A stretch of DNA of 64,000 nt. It comes from Microvelia longipes. Lineage: Eukaryota > Arthropoda > Insecta > Hemiptera > Veliidae. Shown here piece after piece: positions 23,772 through 36,114 of this stretch (the stretch's first letter is position 1; the number at the start of each line of letters is the position of its first letter). The stretch lies in contig JACMZG010001908.1 in the NCBI GenBank assembly GCA_018340805.1, positions 39,053,758 through 39,117,757 on the forward strand. Reading direction: 5' to 3'. Under the pieces are notes generated by a model. That model was not told the origin of the DNA, ran no database searches, and was given only the letters and a program-made list of their open reading frames with translations. The position numbers were made by a program, and so were the translations under genes.

Positions 23772-25389
23772 ATAATCAAATAAGTTTCGCTTTGAAAATC
23801 TTGCTAGATCTCAATCTATATAGCTATCTATAATACTGAATTACATAATGTTTGTTTTTTTAGTTGATCATGTAAGTTTGTCGTTGGATTAGTACCCGTT
23901 CGTACATCTTTATTTGACATCCTATTCATTTCATGTCAAATTAACTCTTCTGATCAAAGTATAACTACACAAATAATTGTCTTCTACTTTGAGATGAGAT
24001 AAGCCACAGCGGGAAAAACTCGTCGATGTACCCGAACCAAAAATTTTCATTTAGCTCATTTTACCTTTGAGGATTAGCTATAAAGGTTTCAATTATTTTT
24101 ACTGCTCCTCTTGAGTTGTCTCAGGACTCAAAATGAGTATTCCTTTTATAATCCTTACAAAACATTTTATTTGATTCCAAAACCTAATTTTTCTCCCTTA
24201 GTAAAGTAATGACTATTGTTGCTCCATATATAATATATTATCTTAGTTTAATCTGTCACTTGCAAGTAGTTTACGAGCAGAAAGTATGCTTGAAATACTC
24301 AACACTTATTAACGCAGTAAAAACAAGTGAAAAAGACGTAAAAGAAAATTTTAAGTAAATGAAAATGTTTATTATGTTTTCCCTTTGTGGAAAAAGTAAA
24401 ATAAGGACATAAAATGCGGAAAAATAACAAGAAAATGATAATGTTGTTAAAGTATTATTACTCTGGCAGAAGGAATATAAAGTTTTGTCAAGTGGTATGA
24501 AGAGGTCGCGATGTAGGAGACATGTTAGTACTTGAGTTTATTACGACAACAGACTCCTTATGAAGCGAATGCTCTTTATAACGCGCTTGTTTTCTAGATG
24601 CTGAGCATATTCACCACATTAAGGCATGTTTTACTTATTTTTCTTCAGACGTGTTATGACCTTACAGTATGAGTTTCCCTCTTTAATTCTCTGAAGGAGG
24701 GAACCGTGTTGAAGTTGCTTATCAAGAACTTGCTAACGCCAAACTGGAATAACACATTCTTTACAGGGTTACGTACTTAATGTTTCTTTTTTATTTTATT
24801 CATCTCAACTTCTTCGATGAGACTGAGTTCACTACGTTGTTATATTACCCAGAAATAAACATATTAACTTTATAAAATTTACGTCATTTATAAAATGAGT
24901 TATAAATGAGCAAAATATTACTCTTTTATTAGTTGATACTGAACTATTTTGAGGGACCTCGTGTAAGGTATTTGTTAATAATTTGAAAAGAACTGCTATC
25001 TCAGTCATTTTTAAATTATTAATTTTTACTTATATTATTTATTTTATTGTGCCCATCATAATTTCAAAAATTTTTGGAAGTTTAAATTAATTAGTATTAC
25101 CTGGCTATGTCCTCTACTAGGAAGGTGGGTAAGTTGAGTGTTGTGACGCCACGAAAAGTATGCATATACATTTAATGTATACTTAATAACGGGAGAACTT
25201 GTAACACTCCTCAGCCCTGTCGCAAGCCCTGCACAAAAGCAATCTGCAGTTTCGTGTACATTTATCAATGTTATATATCCAAAGCCATTGCTTTATTCGT
25301 TTTCATAGAAATTGTGGTTGCTGATCGTTTTGTTCCTATTTCTCTAGTTCTCATTATTCCTATTTAATTCTTCTATTTTCATTTTCTAC
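23772..25389. other. AT-rich stretch without recognised gene
   Basis: No gene recognised. A weak resemblance to the DR1 tail around 23990-24050 (CTCGTCGATGTACCCGAACC) is too degraded to call. The 70-codon minus frame at 25056-25268 has no recognised motif. Confidence 0.4.
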
Positions 25390-25525
25390 TTCTCCAAAGT
25401 ATTGTGTTTGCAAAAAAAAATAGAAAACCGAGATGTCACTGAATTATCCGTTTTAGGTCTTTTTGATGTCTCCTAAGTTTTTATATATACGTTGTATGTA
25501 TGTATGTATGTATGTATGTATGTTG

Positions 25526-25608
<83 letters not shown>

Positions 25609-25700
25609 TATATATATATAAACATACACTGGAGTATATATAAAAACGTAAGAGGCCTCAAAAACACCTAAAACAGATAATTGGCCCGATCAATAATTGC
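25390..25700. repeat. Two opposed DR1 5'-end fragments around (TGTA)n/(TA)n
   Basis: Plus-strand DR1 words (AAAGTATTGTGTTTGC, ATCCGTTTTAGGTCTTTTTG) at 25395-25470 face their reverse complement (CAAAAACACCTAAAACAGAT) at 25650-25685. Between them lie a (TGTA)n run (25492-25525) and a (TA)n run (25529-25622). The whole can fold as an imperfect inverted repeat with a TA core. Confidence 0.7.
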
Positions 25701-28443
25701 CATGTAATTGCCTTACAGTATACATATAATGTAGCGTGAGAAAATGCAATTTATGAACAAATCATTTTGAAATAAATACAATGTGCTCTCAAGAAGTGGC
25801 CTAAGGGAGGCCCCCGAGCTGCTTGGAGCCCGGAGGCCTATTTTATTTAAAATCCATGTGGATTATAAAAGGAGTGGGTGACAAATTGTGTGACCGCTGT
25901 TTTTTTTTTTTTTTGTTTTTACCTTACAATTTATATGACATCTTAATTTGCTAAATATTTGGTGTTTTCAATATAAATCTTTCACCTAACTATAATATCT
26001 TGTAACAAAATAAAAGAATTACAATAATTCTTCTTTTCACAAATTATGAATGAAATTTTTTTTTCTACTTTACAAACTTTTTAAGTGTTATTTCTATAAG
26101 TGAAGGTGTAGGATGAAAGATTACTATAACAAAAACTCATATGACGGTAAGTAAGAGGGTTTAAATCCATTCTTAGGTCGGACAATATTGGACATAGTAT
26201 TGGATATGAGTTTTACTGAGTAAAGAGGATTATAAGATTTGGACACAAGGAGGGAAGTATATCCGAGTAGACAACTTCTATTGTCATCAGAAAAATATAA
26301 TTCTTAACAAAGAGCTAGCAGATTGTTCGGTGTTTTGACGTATGAATGGAACACTGTAAAATCCTCCTCCAAATACACTAACTTCAATTTGTAGGAAACT
26401 CGAAAAAATTTTCTCACTTTGGAACAATGATGACCGAGGGAGGTCTCTTTTATTGTAACAATTTTGAAACATCTTTTGTTAACAGAATTATATCTGACCT
26501 TATGATTGTTCAGTTTTATGAAAAAAAGAAAATTTTCGTATTTCACCTGCCTCTTCAAAACACTAATCTTATTCGTTTATTTGTAAATACATAGAAATCT
26601 CACACCGTGTTTATCCTTTAGTTTTGTGAATGACGTTTTCACTGTTCTGTATGATCCCACTTAAAGGGTATGAATGAAAAATGTACAGGACATTCCTTTC
26701 AGTGACTGAAATAAAATTAGGGTGTTTACTGTTCATGTTTAAGCTTTTGTTAAAGTTTAATTTAACAAAAATATTCAAAAGACAGGACAGAAGAAAATAT
26801 TTCTTGGTTTCGTTCTATCAGAAGTTTTAGCAGAAAATTACGACTTAAAAAATAATACTTCATTGCTTACGAGATTTGTTATTTATGAAGAAAAATCTTT
26901 TACTGACTTTTTGCAGTTGGACTGTGTTCAATGCCGAATAGTGCCGAGACTTACTTTTAAAAATATCTACCATAGGATCGTTTGGTAGATTTTTTATATA
27001 GATACTTGAATTACATTTTAACGTCTTACTTTCTTGTTAGTTATTTCATCTTTAAGTTATTCCAAATAGTTTCAAAAATATTTCTGCATCGTCATCTACA
27101 CTTCTTTTAGTACGTTCAAAGAACTCAAAGGAGTAAATAAAATGTAAAAGCTACAAAACTCAAAGTCATCAGAGTGTAACTTGACTTTGAAAAATTAGGT
27201 TTACAGAACTAAGCATTAAAAATTATAGTCAGAATAAGTTGTCAATTTTCACACCTAGTTTCATCATAAATCATACATTGTTAAACCATGAAAATTAATG
27301 ATATGGTTGTCTACTAGAAAACCCAATATTTTGATTCTAAATTAAATCTAATTTATAAAAAGGGAAAACCATAAAAGATGATTTTTTTGTTGAAAGGTCA
27401 GACATACTAAAGACAGGTAGCTATGGTTCGAACATTTCTGAATGAAGAAAGAAGGGATCCAAAAAAATAACATTAAAAGAAATATTTGGATTTTAAATTT
27501 GACTTTAGAGATGGAATAAGGAGTTAGAAAGAGAAGGGAAATATAAAAATAAAAATTCTAATAGGGTAGTAAATGTAAAGTAATAAATAAGGATGAGGAA
27601 AAGGGATTTTGGTTTTTATTTAATCTTGATGGCCGTGGAATGTCCATTGAGGTTCCATCCATTCAGCATCTCTCACTGATAATATCTATTTAGAATCCTT
27701 TTAAGTTCCTTGTGAGACTTTTTTCATAAAACCCCATTTGTAGTAAAATAAGCAGGAAAGGTCCTTTTTACGTTTCATTGAATAAAATCCTGATAATCCT
27801 TAACAAACGAATTGAAAAAAATTGACTGGTATTGAACACAAGAATATAGAAGAATGTTTTACTTTATAATAATAGGACTTATTAACTTGACTTTACTTGA
27901 AGTGATCTATGCAGAACTCTTCGTAAAATATATTTTATAATTTAAGTGGCATATGTTGCGGGAATGAAATGGCAAGCACGTAATTCTTAGTGTAATTCTA
28001 TTTAAAATTTTAATTCAAACAAATAGTAGCTAAATATTTAAAAAGAACTTGTGTGAGATTAAGAATTTATTTATTTATATAACTATTTATTTTTAACACT
28101 TTTTTGATCAATCATCAATTTGTAAATAATTTATTATTTTGTTTGTGTTTGAAAATTAATAATACAACTGGGTGATTTCAAATTGTAACATGGGTGGTCT
28201 CTGGTTCTGGTTTTCTGGTTTCATACCAGATAAACTTTTCCTAACTTAATATTTTACTTTTGGGTTCACTTTTAGTTACTAGCTTTGACAGTAAACGTAT
28301 TGACTGTTGTATAAGTAGACAATCAAATTTATTATGCAAAGTAAAGAGACACCGTAAAATAATTTTTTTTTTCGGGTGAATGTAAAGTAAACATCCTTAA
28401 AAAAGTAATTGAAATACGTTATAACAGTCTGCGACACTTTCGT
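25701..28443. other. AT-rich stretch without recognised gene
   Basis: A GC-rich patch at 25800-25850 (AGGCCCCCGAGCTGC) resembles one inside the DR1 copy at 8545-8590, so it may be a DR1 relic. Otherwise I see only short chance frames and no repeat. Confidence 0.4.
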
Positions 28444-28444
28444 G

Positions 28445-28673
28445 GTTTTTTACTGTCGGCTACAGTAAAATAGTTTTTTACTGTCGGCTACAGTAAAATA
28501 GTTTTTTACTGTCGGCTACAGTAAAATAGTTTTTTACTGTCGCTACAGTAAAATAGTTTTTTACTGTCGGCTACAGTAAAATAGTTTTTTACTGTCGGCT
28601 ACAGTAAATAGTTTTTTACTGTCGGTACAGTAAAATAGTTTTTACTGTCGCAGTAAAATAGTTTTTATGTCGG
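28445..28673. repeat. Tandem array of 28-bp palindromic units
   Basis: Eight units plus a partial ninth, lengths 28, 28, 28, 27, 28, 27, 27 and 23, then 13 bases. Each unit contains perfect 9-base arms TTTTACTGT and ACAGTAAAA around a CGGCT loop, joined by a TAG and T-run linker. Units 4, 7 and 8 lose bases mainly in the loop while arms are largely kept, and decay increases towards the right edge. There are no variable spacers, so it is not CRISPR-like in organisation. Confidence 0.95.
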
Positions 28674-30768
28674 GTGGAGTTCCATTAGGAGTGCGCTAGT
28701 TGTTAACTACAATGTTATAATATTACTTTCCTGGTTATTTTCACTTTTTAGTTTATAAAATAAATAATCGAACCTTTTTTGATAACGAAGTTTTGTTATT
28801 TTCGGAAAGTAAGTTATTAATTATTTATTATGAAGTGTTTAATAATCACGGATAGTGATTTATACTTTGAAAATACGTCACCAGAATTGAAGCTGTTGGC
28901 CAACGAGGCGATCGAAAGAAATGTACCGGCAAATTTTTATACATTATACTAATTTTCTTCTAAATAGTTGTTTACTATTACAAAGCCCGAAAAAATAGCA
29001 TATGCTACACGACTGAGAGTAGCTTTTTTTACCTCGGCCCCTTTTACTGTCTCGCTTCGCTCGTCAGTATAGTCGCCACGGACTATATTTACCGTGTGTG
29101 AAAGAAGACCGTTTTGAAATGACCTCCTTTACAGTCTTGTAACATTATATACTATTAACACTTACATAATACACATAATACATAATACACTATTAATAGT
29201 TTGCTGATATATTGTTTTAACTATGAAAAGTTTTATATTTGGGCATTCTTATTCACATATAGAAAACTGGTGTTAGAATGGCAATACGTAGGAAACATTG
29301 GCTAGGTTATATTCTCTGCATCGAATAAATCCAAACGCAAAAGTATTGTTTTTGTAAGATTAACAAGTAAAGATTACTGAAGTTGTTTAGCTAATAGTTC
29401 CTTATCTTGGAATACAATAGAATCCTTTGTTTACTTCATTTTGCTTTTGTGTTTTGTTTAATCCTAATAGTTTAAAAGAAATAAAATGGTTTAGATTCTT
29501 TAGAGAAAATAAGGTGTTAGAGAGTAAAAGAAGTACTAGTTGTTTTATGGGGTCTTAGTAGTGTTATGCTGGTAAAGGGTTTTTTATGTTTCGTACATAG
29601 TATACCAGCGAGCTGTACTTTTGCCCATATAGCGAAATATTTCGATAATCAACTGATCTGTCTGCTCCCTGGCAGAGCTTGCTCATATTTTAAAAATATG
29701 CATCATTCTGGGTGATTTCATTTGATCCAACTTAATATTTAATATTTAACTTTTGGATTCACTTTTAGTAACTAGATTTTACAGTTAAACTAACTGTTAA
29801 CTTTTCAAAACATGGAACACATTTCAGTTATAAAAATACTATCTTTTTATATACTATCTTTATAGAATTAATCTACTTACACATGGTGTCTGTTGGACTA
29901 ATTAAAAACATAATTATATGACTTACAGTAAATATCAATTGTACATAACAGTTTTTGTCTTAAACAAAAATTCCAACAAAATCATTCCTAAAAAACGAGG
30001 GGACTGGAAATGAATTAGTCATAACCAAAAGTAATAAAATGGGTTTGGTATTAAAGAGAAGAAAAAACAAACTGGACAGACAACATGTTTTACACTCTAA
30101 ACTCATTTTTAGCTTTTATTCAAAAAAATTCATATTTGTTCGAATTTATTTTTGCTCCATTTTCACGAACGTAATACAGTTATAATTTTATAACTTTTCA
30201 TAACACGTATGAATAGTAAAATACTCTAGAGAAATTATCACAAAAACATATTTTTTCAACCAACTTTTATTAATAATTTTTTTGAAATATCAGAATTTTT
30301 TCATTATTTACTCTGCTAGGTACAAATATACAGGTGTCAACAAAATTAATATTGGACAAATGAACATAACCTTTATAAAAACACCTACAGAACAGAGTAA
30401 AACAACAAATAAAACTTTTTATTTTTCGTATCATAAAGACAAAACATAGGTTAATATTACTTTTTATTACCAGGTTCTTCTTTCCGGGGAATAATTTTTA
30501 ACGTTGATAAAACTAATTCAAATATTTTTATTTTACAGTTTTAACAGATATAGATTTCTGTTTTTTATTTTAAATTAATTTCGAGGATTATTCATTCATA
30601 TATTACATTTTTACAAGTTACACTATGGTACTATTAACAAATTTACTTATAAATTAAGATAATAGCCCTTATGTAGGGAGTTTGCCTAAATCTCTAATTT
30701 AATGTATTCAAAATTAGTATTCTGTTCACTGTATTTGATGCTTTTGTATCTATTGTGTACAACAATAT
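28674..30768. other. AT-rich stretch with a possible DR1 tail relic
   Basis: At 29035-29075 TTTTACTGTCTCGCTTCGCTC is followed by GTCAGTATAG, resembling the DR1 GCGAAGC module in minus orientation fused to the word found in the 28.4-kb array. No gene recognised elsewhere. Confidence 0.4.
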
Positions 30769-31010
30769 CTAAAAAATACAATGTTTTAAAATGAGCTTAA
30801 ATGGAGTCCATCGTAAAAGAACGAAAGAATACAAAGTCTCTCCACAGTTCAAAATATTTGTTTACAAAAAAACAGCGCTTTTTTGTTTATTTGTTTAATA
30901 GACACTGATGATGACCTCTTGTTAGGTCGAAAGCGCTCTGCTTTATTGTTAATAAATATCTTGAACTGTGGAGAGACTTAGTATTCTTTTGTTCTTTTCC
31001 TAAAAAATAC
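30769..31010 (+). mobile_element. Hairpin element HE1 with 11-bp TSD and hammerhead-like core
   Basis: The 11-bp repeat CTAAAAAATAC lies at 30769-30779 and 31000-31010. It flanks a 220-bp insert with ~44-bp inverted arms (30815-30858 and 30955-30998, sharing GTCTCTCCACAGTTCAA and its complement). The arms enclose a hammerhead-like core (separate entry). The left end outside the hairpin (GAGCTTAAATGGAGTCCATC) matches the left end of the element at 43.56 kb, so both belong to one family. No coding capacity. Long, non-palindromic TSDs argue against a simple cut-and-paste MITE. Confidence 0.85.
30897..30947 (+). ncRNA. Hammerhead-ribozyme-like core (candidate 1)
   Basis: CTGATGA at 30905-30911 is followed by helix II (GACCT 30913-30917 with AGGTC 30924-30928, one extra T before it) and then GAAA at 30929-30932. 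A self-complementary GCGC (30933-30936) stands in for helix III, then TC, where cleavage would follow 30938. Helix I forms between AATAGACA (30897-30904) and TGCTTTATT (30939-30947), eight pairs with one bulged C. This is the order of a type I hammerhead with minimal helix III, as known from Penelope-like elements and retrozymes. Activity is unproven; the bulged T by helix II may weaken it. Confidence 0.6.
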
Positions 31011-32955
31011 TTTTTATTTTATTTTCAAAGAGATTTTTTACAAATAAAAGAAAATATATATTAGCTATAACTTATAAACGAAGGTATTTCTTGAACTGAC
31101 CACCCACATTCATTTAGATAAAAGTTCAAAGTCAACATTGGCTCTTCCAATAAACATCTTTAAAACTTCCTAGACACAAATAAAGTTTGTAACGAAATGT
31201 CACAATTCCACTAAAATTAATGGAAAAAGGAAATCATAGGTACAAAGCATTTGCTTGGATGAAATAGATATCACAAGTAATGTTTTGATCAGACTTATTG
31301 TAACGTATTTAATAGCCTTCTGATCCCAATTTTTTTTTAGTATTAAGCCCACCTGGATTCAGAGTCTTTTGTTAAGTAAAAATAGAGACGTTGAAAAAAG
31401 TTTTTCTTAGGTGTGTATTAGTTTTTAAAAAGAAGTCTTTCACAAGAAGTTTTTGAGATTGTGGGCTTTGTAGGGAAAAAAGGTTTTCTTGTTGAAGAAT
31501 GAAAACATTTGGAAGGAACAAAAAGCGTGCAGACAGTGTGTATAACTAATAGCTGAATCAACTTTTATATAAACAACTAAGCAACAACAATAAGCCTCAG
31601 CCACCCACTACCAGGACTTAACAACTTAAATAACTTGATTTATATCCTTCCATTTTGTCTCAGATGACTCTGTTACCTTTTCCAAAGTATAGCAACAGTT
31701 TTAAAAACGAAACAAAAAAACGAGCCATTCACGCTCCATTTATAACAGTTTAAACTCCGCCTACGGTGGCCAAAATGTTGACAATGCAGGCACGCGTTTT
31801 CTTTTAGAATTTCGGGGTCACTTCCTGCAGGATAATTTAAAAACGCGAAATCCTTAAAGAAAGCTTCCTACTGTCAGTGAGATATAAAAGCTGATGTTAT
31901 TAATGGTCTTTCTAAAATGGGAAATCTTTTTATAAATCTTTTTTTTAAGATTTTGGTTGTTAGCCATACTTCATCCTTACGTTTACCATTTCCACTTTGG
32001 TAAACGATTTAATTCTTTGGAAAAATATCTTTATTCTCCTGGTTTAGACGTATTTCTTTGCTTCTATTATCTAACTGGAGAATAATATGTCTTACGATAC
32101 TGACTTTATCTTGTCTTTACAATAACATTTTTTGTATTCAATACAACTTAATTTATTCTTCCTCCTGACACAATGTAACAATACGAATATCAGTATAAAT
32201 CAAGTACTATTTTAACCAAGATGGCTTCCATATTTTTTAATAAAAATACCAGATCATATTATAAATTAATGCAGCTGTCATTTACAATCAGAATTAACCT
32301 AGAGACTAATTGAGATTAAAAATAATAACAAATTTTCATTAGACTCGACAATACAGTTACATACTGTACAGTATATCTTATGCCTCAACTTTTATCCATT
32401 GAAATCAGTCACAAATTTAAGATTTAAACAAGTTGCCTAGTATAAAACTAAATTTCTGTATCTTATAGTCCCATTATCTGAAAAGATATCCCGAAACTAG
32501 GTAAATTAACCTGAAGCATAAATTCACACCCCATCAAAAACGAAAATTTTTTTCAGCAATGTTCGAATGTTTTTGAAGATACAATACGAACACCATTTTG
32601 AGGAGCCTTGGTGGATTTACTACAAAATGGGATATGTTTTTTTATATGTGTACTAAAATTTATCTAACTAGTTAAATTGTTTTTAATCGGTTTGTGTTTT
32701 CAAAGTATACATGCATCAAAGTATCCATCCATCAAAGTATATATGCCGTCTCTAACATTTTTGGGTCTGTGAGGGTACTGAAACGCGGATTTGATGATTT
32801 GTTTTTATATACATATATTATATGCTATTAAAAATGTTCACCTTTCCTTTTCTCCTGCTCTGACTAATTCTGGCGCAGGGGTCTGCCACTAGGGCGAACT
32901 TCCTATGGAGTGGTTGATCTCTTGCTCAATTGTGCAATTTCGCTTGATTATTTAA
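31011..32955. other. AT-rich stretch without recognised gene
   Basis: No gene or repeat recognised. Mildly GC-richer patches at 31720-31850 and 32860-32930 have no identifiable content. Confidence 0.45.
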
Positions 32956-32959
32956 TTTA

Positions 32960-33290
32960 TGCGTTAACACTTAAACTTAATTATTAAGTCATATTTTCTG
33001 TAGCAATTAATCTTTAGGTCTAGTTGTGCTATCCTATTAATAAATAATTTATATAAAACGTCATTAACTAATAAGAAATAATGACCGCTAAAATTTCGGA
33101 AATTTATAAAACGCGAAAAAAATTGTCAATCAATTTGAGATTCACTTTGCATGGACCAATATGTTTGCCAAGTTTCTTCTTATTGACAGCATTAGTTCAA
33201 TTATTTATTATATGATTTCTATATAAGTTTTTCTAAAAAGTTTTAATAATGAAAATAATCCAATTAATCGACATTCGATGTATAGTATAA
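32960..33290 (+). repeat. DR1 dispersed repeat, diverged middle part
   Basis: Contains TAGTTGTGCTAT, AACGTCATTAACTAATAAG, AATTTGAGATTCACTTTGCA and GTTTGCCAAGTTTC in the order seen in the DR1 middle region, but heavily mutated. Confidence 0.55.
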
Positions 33291-33805
33291 CCCGTTATGT
33301 ATAATAATAAAAAGTTTACTAATTTCGTTTTAATACGGTAAGTTTATTTACTGTATTTTTGGATCATAAAAATTAGCAGGTAGGTCAGTCCTAGATTGGG
33401 ACCACTGGAATAAAACTAATATTTACTATCTGCGAGGATGAGCAGCATATACAAGTTCATTGTTGCAGTATTTGGCTATCTATATTTCTAAGGACCATAC
33501 GAGTCCGTGTTCGCTTTAAGTTTACATACGCGTTAACTTTAAACTTTTTATTTACAACACACATTACAAATTTCACACTGTTAAACACATTTACATGCAC
33601 GTGTTACAATTTTTAAAACACCCACATTTTTACCAGAAATAAGCAATCTATGATAAATCTTATTATCATCCTCTGACCTCTTTGTTAGTTAGTTCCAAAT
33701 ATTTTATGAGTTCCTAATACTCTCTGTTTAAAGCCTTTGGTTCTTTAATATATTTATTTGACGTCTTTCAAAAATTTATACACTGGCACGGCACTGGTGG
33801 TGCTG
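33291..33805. other. AT-rich spacer
   Basis: No gene or repeat recognised. Confidence 0.45.
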
Positions 33806-34440
33806 TACCAGTGATATTATTAGATCAACAGGTGTTGATAGTATAGATTGTGTATGTATGGGTAGTGATTTCATATTTCATGTCACATACCCTGTAATTA
33901 CCAATATTGTCTGCTAACTATTTGCACAACACACTTAGAGAATGTTGTTACAAGGTTCAGAAAGTAGGAAACTAAATAAAGATCCACATGTTAATGCAAC
34001 ACTGATCTTGTCATACAATGTTGATATGTTGATATTTCAACACTTCCAAACCTTTTCATTTACTCTACAACCCACGCTTCTTTGAGTTTTTCTAAAGATC
34101 CTTCTTACTCTTAACATCAACATTTCAAAAGAGATCCTTTCTCTCAGAATGAATTGAGCACGCCTCCATAATCTGGACAATTCAAAAACCAGCTAAACTT
34201 ACAAACTCATTTTAATATCTAAACAACTTTTCGTCGTCAAATTTATAAATAAAAACTTTGAAACATCGTCTTTGACAAACTGTCTTACTAATATAGACAT
34301 GTTATGCTCCTTTTCATAAATTAAATCTTATAAATGAGTTTTATGAAAGACACAGGGAATAATAATATGAACTATACTCCTACTTATCGGTTTAGTTACC
34401 GATTTTTAAATAGTTTAGAGTTTAATTGTTTGACTTATCG
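33805..34440 (-). repeat. Dispersed repeat DR2, copy 1 (minus)
   Basis: The reverse complement shares a long series of words with 39.72-40.41 kb, including GTGCAAATAGTTAGC, GACAATATTG, AATTACAGGG and CACCTGTTGATCTAATAAT. Homology extends over about 650 bp with moderate divergence. No terminal structure or coding was seen. The two copies form an inverted pair about 6 kb apart. Confidence 0.7.
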
Positions 34441-35029
34441 TTAAAACTAAACCAGTTTACTTATTCATGACAAACTGTTTTACTATGTAATATAGAGCTG
34501 TTGCTGTACTTTTTTTTCTTTCTATATAAATCACAGTTCAAAAAACTATAAAGGTTTTTAAGTAAAAGTTTAAGTTAAATACGTTTTTAACTACAAATGA
34601 ATGATTTTTATGAAAAGCATGCTTTGGTTTGATTTGAGCTGGCCCAGGGAAAATATAAATACGATTCAAAGTTTGAATAAGTCCTCTAAATTTAATTTGA
34701 TTACCAATTTGAAAATATTGACTTGAAATTTTTCAAACATTGACATCCTTTCAACCTTGACTGTTATTGGACGCATGACATATCGTCAAATGGCTTAAAA
34801 CATTTAGTTCAAGGAGACAACATCCGATTGCTATGTGTGACTTCATTTTCCTTTTAACTTGGCGAAAATATATATTGGTGCGATACTTCTGAGAAAAATA
34901 TTATATTTTACATCAAAAGGTTTAAATTTATAAAACTTATAATGGATTAACTTAACTTATTAATGATACAATTAATTGTTTATTATTAATTTAAAGAATT
35001 AATATTAATCAAAAATTGGCTACCAATTA
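34441..35029. other. AT-rich spacer
   Basis: No gene or repeat recognised. Confidence 0.45.
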
Positions 35030-35300
35030 TGACCGTTGTTATTTTTATGAGTTTGTGAACATAAAAACGTAATTTGTGTTGCATGATTAAATGGCTATCT
35101 TACAGTAGTACTTTTCGAAGCTTTAATCAATCTCACGTTATAACACCCAAAAAATTGATTAAATTTGAGGTTGAACGTAGCGAGACCGAAGTAATACCAC
35201 CTTAAGCATTAAATAATCATAGCATTTGAGGACGTACTGAGAGAATCCGAAGTTGTAAGGAAAAGAACCCCATATTCGATTTTTTGAGTAGGTCTTAAAT
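35030..35300 (+). repeat. DR1-type tail, divergent subfamily
   Basis: Shares with 62.98-63.55 kb the words CATGATTAAATGG / CATAATTAAATGG and GCGAGACCGAAGTAATACCAC / GAGACCGAAGTAACACCAC, then CTTAAGCATT, GAGGACGT and a closing CGATTTTTT or CAATTTTTTT. Confidence 0.65.
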
Positions 35301-35774
35301 TCTATTTAGTAAGTATGGATAATTAAGAGAACGTACTATCAAAGCTTAACTTTTAATTTTGTCTGATATATTCTAATATTTGTCATTGCTCCATTAACTG
35401 TGTTCTTTATTCATAAATATCTATAAACTATATGTGCTTCTTACTCATATAGCTATATATAGCTCATATAGTTATATATGCTCTATGCTTAGAGTCTAGT
35501 TATATCCTCACTCTGCTATTTAGAGACTGACCGCAAAGTTTGGGGACTCTTCTAAAACATTACTTGAGTTTTAGTATGACTAAAAAAAACAATGCTTAGC
35601 TATACGTTTGACAAATGCTTGAAACTTGCCAGTTCAAGCATTTGTCCTAATTCGTTCTCTTTCTCATAATTAGTAATGAAAATAATTCAAATATACAAAA
35701 ACAAAATGATTTGCATAATTCTTTTTATGATTCAGCTCTAAATTAGGGGCTGGATTATTCCTGGGTTTGTTGGG
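35301..35774. other. AT-rich spacer with one palindrome
   Basis: No gene recognised. Arms GACAAATGCTTGAA (35610-35623) and TTCAAGCATTTGTC (35633-35646) form a perfect 14-bp inverted repeat with a 9-base spacer. Confidence 0.6.
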
Positions 35775-35775
35775 G

Positions 35776-36029
35776 GTCCATTACCCGATGGTGTAATGGT
35801 TAGCACGAGCGCCTCCCACCCAGACAGTCCGGGTTCGATCCCGGTCGGGGACTAGAATTTTTATGCGAGGGATGGAAATCGTTTTGCGTGCCTGTGTCGC
35901 AAACGTCTGTGTTCGAAACAGACGTTAAGCCGGTGGCTCCGAGTCTGTGCGATGTTAGATACTTGTAAAAGATCCCTAACCCTAAATGATCCTGGGTTGA
36001 GGCAAAATGTAGGAGCCTCAATTGTAGTT
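35776..36029 (+). mobile_element. tRNA-derived SINE, copy 1
   Basis: The head looks like a tRNA at about 35782-35852: box A TGGTGTAATGG (35789-35799), box B GGTTCGATCCC (35832-35842), T-stem CCGGG/CCCGG, acceptor TACCCGA/TCGGGGA with one mismatch. The anticodon stem does not pair, so it is not a functional tRNA. The body has a 7-bp hairpin (CGTCTGT/ACAGACG) directly before GACGTTAAGCCGGTGG. The same body occurs at 61.1-61.35 kb minus. The copy ends at a (TA)n tract. Pol III transcription from the A and B boxes is expected for this class. Confidence 0.85.
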
Positions 36030-36072
36030 TATATTAAATATATTAATATATATTATATATATATATATATAT

Positions 36073-36107
<35 letters not shown>

Positions 36108-36114
36108 ATATATG
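36030..36114. repeat. (TA)n tract at SINE 3' end
   Basis: Imperfect TA tract directly after the SINE body. It may have grown from the SINE tail. Confidence 0.9.

Noticed and set aside
28445..28673. Resemblance to a CRISPR array (28-bp palindromic repeats)
   Set aside because: Units are directly adjacent without spacers and the context is eukaryotic.
35782..35852. Possible functional tRNA gene
   Set aside because: Anticodon stem does not pair, the acceptor has a mismatch, and the sequence continues into a SINE body shared with 61.1-61.35 kb.
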